Shown here in pieces: positions 6,408 to 7,131 of a stretch of 7,131 nucleotides of DNA. A program made the position numbers and the translations under genes. Source of the stretch: an uncultured Duganella sp. (GTDB lineage Bacteria; Pseudomonadota; Gammaproteobacteria; Burkholderiales; Burkholderiaceae). The notes beneath the pieces were generated by a model. It had not been told where the DNA came from, made no database searches, and saw only the letters and a program-made list of their open reading frames with translations. Location of the stretch: the NCBI GenBank assembly GCA_946482335.1, contig CAMLRG010000246.1, positions 1 through 7,131 of the forward strand, given 5' to 3'. Position 1 is the first letter of the stretch; every line of letters starts with the position of its first letter.

Positions 6408-6433
6408 CAAAATTCGGTGTCAAAATTCGGTGT
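6408..6433. repeat. 13-bp tandem duplication CAAAATTCGGTGT x2
   Basis: CAAAATTCGGTGT occurs at 6408-6420 and again, without any change, at 6421-6433. The second copy forms the outer edge of the left arm of the large palindrome, so the first copy looks like a terminal duplication that only the left end has. Confidence 0.9.
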
Positions 6434-6565
6434 CAGGTCTGACATTCGGACAGGTATCGCAATCCTTTGATTTAGCTCAACACGCAAATTCCTCTGAAAA
6501 TCCGTATTGAGAAAGATCAATTGATCGCGCTAGCTGTCCGAATGACAGACCTGGCACCGGTTTTG
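6421..6565. repeat. Long imperfect palindrome, REP/BIME- or MITE-like element
   Basis: The segment is one dyad centred between 6493 and 6494. The outer arms 6429-6453 and 6534-6558 match in 23 of 25 positions; the next 30 positions inward (6454-6483 against 6504-6533) match in 21; the innermost 8 match in 5, leaving a CTCT loop (6492-6495). All this is without gaps. CAAAA (6421-6425) and TTTTG (6561-6565) extend the arms past a one-base bulge. The inner part also contains the perfect palindrome GATCAATTGATC (6515-6526). It has no coding capacity. Such arms with words like GTCAGGTCTG and CATTCGGACA look like dispersed intergenic repeats; mobilisation in trans by a REP-associated tyrosine transposase is an inference. 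Transcribed from tex it would form a long hairpin. Confidence 0.8.
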
Positions 6566-6596
6566 CGACCCGCGCCGGCAATTCGGGGCCTGCTCT

Positions 6597-6632
6597 GTCA
6601 AATGGACACGCAAGCAGCATGCTCCGTTTGAC
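6597..6632. repeat. Second, smaller palindrome near the tex stop
   Basis: GTCAAATGGA (6597-6606) and TCCGTTTGAC (6623-6632) are inverted copies with one mismatch (9 of 10, G-U in RNA), around 16 bases. The perfect 8-bp palindrome AGCATGCT (6616-6623) overlaps the loop edge. TGTCAAATGGACA (6596-6608) matches 10 of 13 bases of the TGTCATTCGGACA core of the larger element (its right arm, minus strand), so both may be members of one repeat family. It lies 24 bp beyond the tex stop and could act as a 3' end structure for tex mRNA; no T-run follows. Confidence 0.6.
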
Positions 6633-6655
6633 CGGGCTGACCCCGACTTGACCGA

Positions 6656-7131
6656 TCAGCCGCGTAGCTTGGCAAAGGCGGCGGCCATCGAGCCCTGCAC
6701 TTGCGGCTCGCGCGACTGTTGCTTCTGCTGCTGGCCCATGGCGCGGCGGTCATGGCGGTCGCCGCGCTGCTCAGGGCGCGAACCGGCCGCCGGCGCGCTG
6801 TCGGATAAGCGCATGGTCAGGGCGATACGCTTGCGCTTCACGTCCACTTCCAGCACTTTCACCTTCACCACCTGGCCAGCTTTCACCACCGTGTGCGGGT
6901 CCTTGACGAAGGAGTTCGACAACGCGGAAATGTGGACCAGGCCATCCTGGTGTACGCCGATGTCGACGAAGGCGCCAAAGGCGGCCACGTTGGTCACCAC
7001 ACCTTCCAGGATCATGTCCGGGCGCAGGTCGCTGATTTCCTCCACACCTTCCTTGAAGGTGGCGGTGGTGAACTCGGGACGCGGGTCGCGGCCCGGCTTC
7101 TCCAGTTCCTTGATGATGTCGGTGACGGTCG
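6656..7131 (-). CDS. tex: Tex RNA-binding transcriptional accessory protein, C-terminal part
   Basis: The last 158 codons of Tex (YhgF family, about 770-790 residues), a cytoplasmic nucleic-acid-binding protein associated with transcription; the start lies beyond the window. The visible part begins with [20 protein letters not shown], the usual linker out of the helix-hairpin-helix region. An S1 RNA-binding domain follows (about the 50th to 120th visible residues), with [31 protein letters not shown], and [20 protein letters not shown]. The tail after TMRLSD is low-complexity, rich in Arg, Gln and Ala ([19 protein letters not shown]), ending AAFAKLRG, as often seen in this family. It reads in the same direction as grxD but is separated from it by 477 bp of repeats. 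Confidence 0.95.
   Translation of the reverse strand, partial: TVTDIIKELEKPGRDPRPEFTTATFKEGVEEISDLRPDMILEGVVTNVAAFGAFVDIGVHQDGLVHISALSNSFVKDPHTVVKAGQVVKVKVLEVDVKRKRIALTMRLSDSAPAAGSRPEQRGDRHDRRAMGQQQKQQSREPQVQGSMAAAFAKLRG

Larger units (their letters stand above)
6179..6655. other. Gene-free region between tex and grxD, repeat-bearing
   Basis: 477 bp without a credible gene. The part next to grxD (6179-6300) carries promoter-like signals. 6301-6320 has a small dyad TTGATA/TATCAA. 6321-6407 shows nothing I can name. 6408-6565 is a tandem duplication and a long palindrome, and 6597-6632 a second palindrome. The remainder up to the tex stop is GC-rich and contains GGGGTCAG-like words on the minus strand. 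Confidence 0.7.

Noticed and set aside
6274..6510. 78-codon plus-strand and 67- to 72-codon minus-strand frames across the tex-grxD gap
   Set aside because: They run into the palindrome, have no conserved features, and opposite strands are equally open; not credible as genes.
6408..6655. CRISPR-like or complete insertion sequence
   Set aside because: No regularly spaced direct repeats, no transposase frame; only palindromic repeats are present.

Overview
The window looks like chromosomal DNA of a GC-rich betaproteobacterium, most likely of the Oxalobacteraceae (Massilia, Duganella or Janthinobacterium type). This rests on the protein sequences (AceK, isovaleryl-CoA dehydrogenase, LiuR-like MerR regulator, UbiX, CGFS glutaredoxin, Tex) and on the leucine-catabolism gene order. 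It is an inference, because no rRNA or other marker gene is present. Coding density is high, and most genes read on the minus strand.

Left part (1-4400). On the minus strand a LiuR-like MerR regulator (2883-3287), an isovaleryl-CoA dehydrogenase (liuA type, 1617-2801) and the isocitrate dehydrogenase kinase/phosphatase aceK (1-1597, C-terminus cut by the window edge) follow one another. Only 19 bp separate liuA and aceK. A metallo-beta-lactamase-fold hydrolase (3336-4400) diverges from the regulator. Two related dyad motifs, one upstream of liuA and one in the regulator/hydrolase divergent region, are good candidate LiuR operators. Together they suggest one circuit that couples leucine breakdown (which yields acetyl-CoA) to control of the glyoxylate-shunt branch point.

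Middle part (4401-5286). A small stand-alone helix-turn-helix regulator (4669-5079, +) follows a 268-bp non-coding stretch packed with inverted repeats. One 18-bp dyad lies inside a candidate promoter, which may give a leaderless mRNA. The 207-bp convergent gap after the gene holds further dyads, one of which shares a 9-mer with the upstream dyad.

Right part (5287-7131). grxD (monothiol CGFS glutaredoxin) and ubiX (flavin prenyltransferase) form an overlapping minus-strand pair. Upstream lies a 477-bp gap without genes, then the C-terminal end of tex (minus strand, S1 domain). This gap contains the most unusual structure in the window: a nearly gapless imperfect palindrome of about 145 bp (6421-6565) with a 13-bp tandem duplication at its left end, plus a second, smaller palindrome (6597-6632) that shares part of its core. 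These look like REP/BIME- or MITE-type repeat elements. No transposase gene is present in the window. I see no RNA gene, CRISPR array or complete mobile element. Apart from the repeats and the small regulator, the gene content is ordinary core metabolism.
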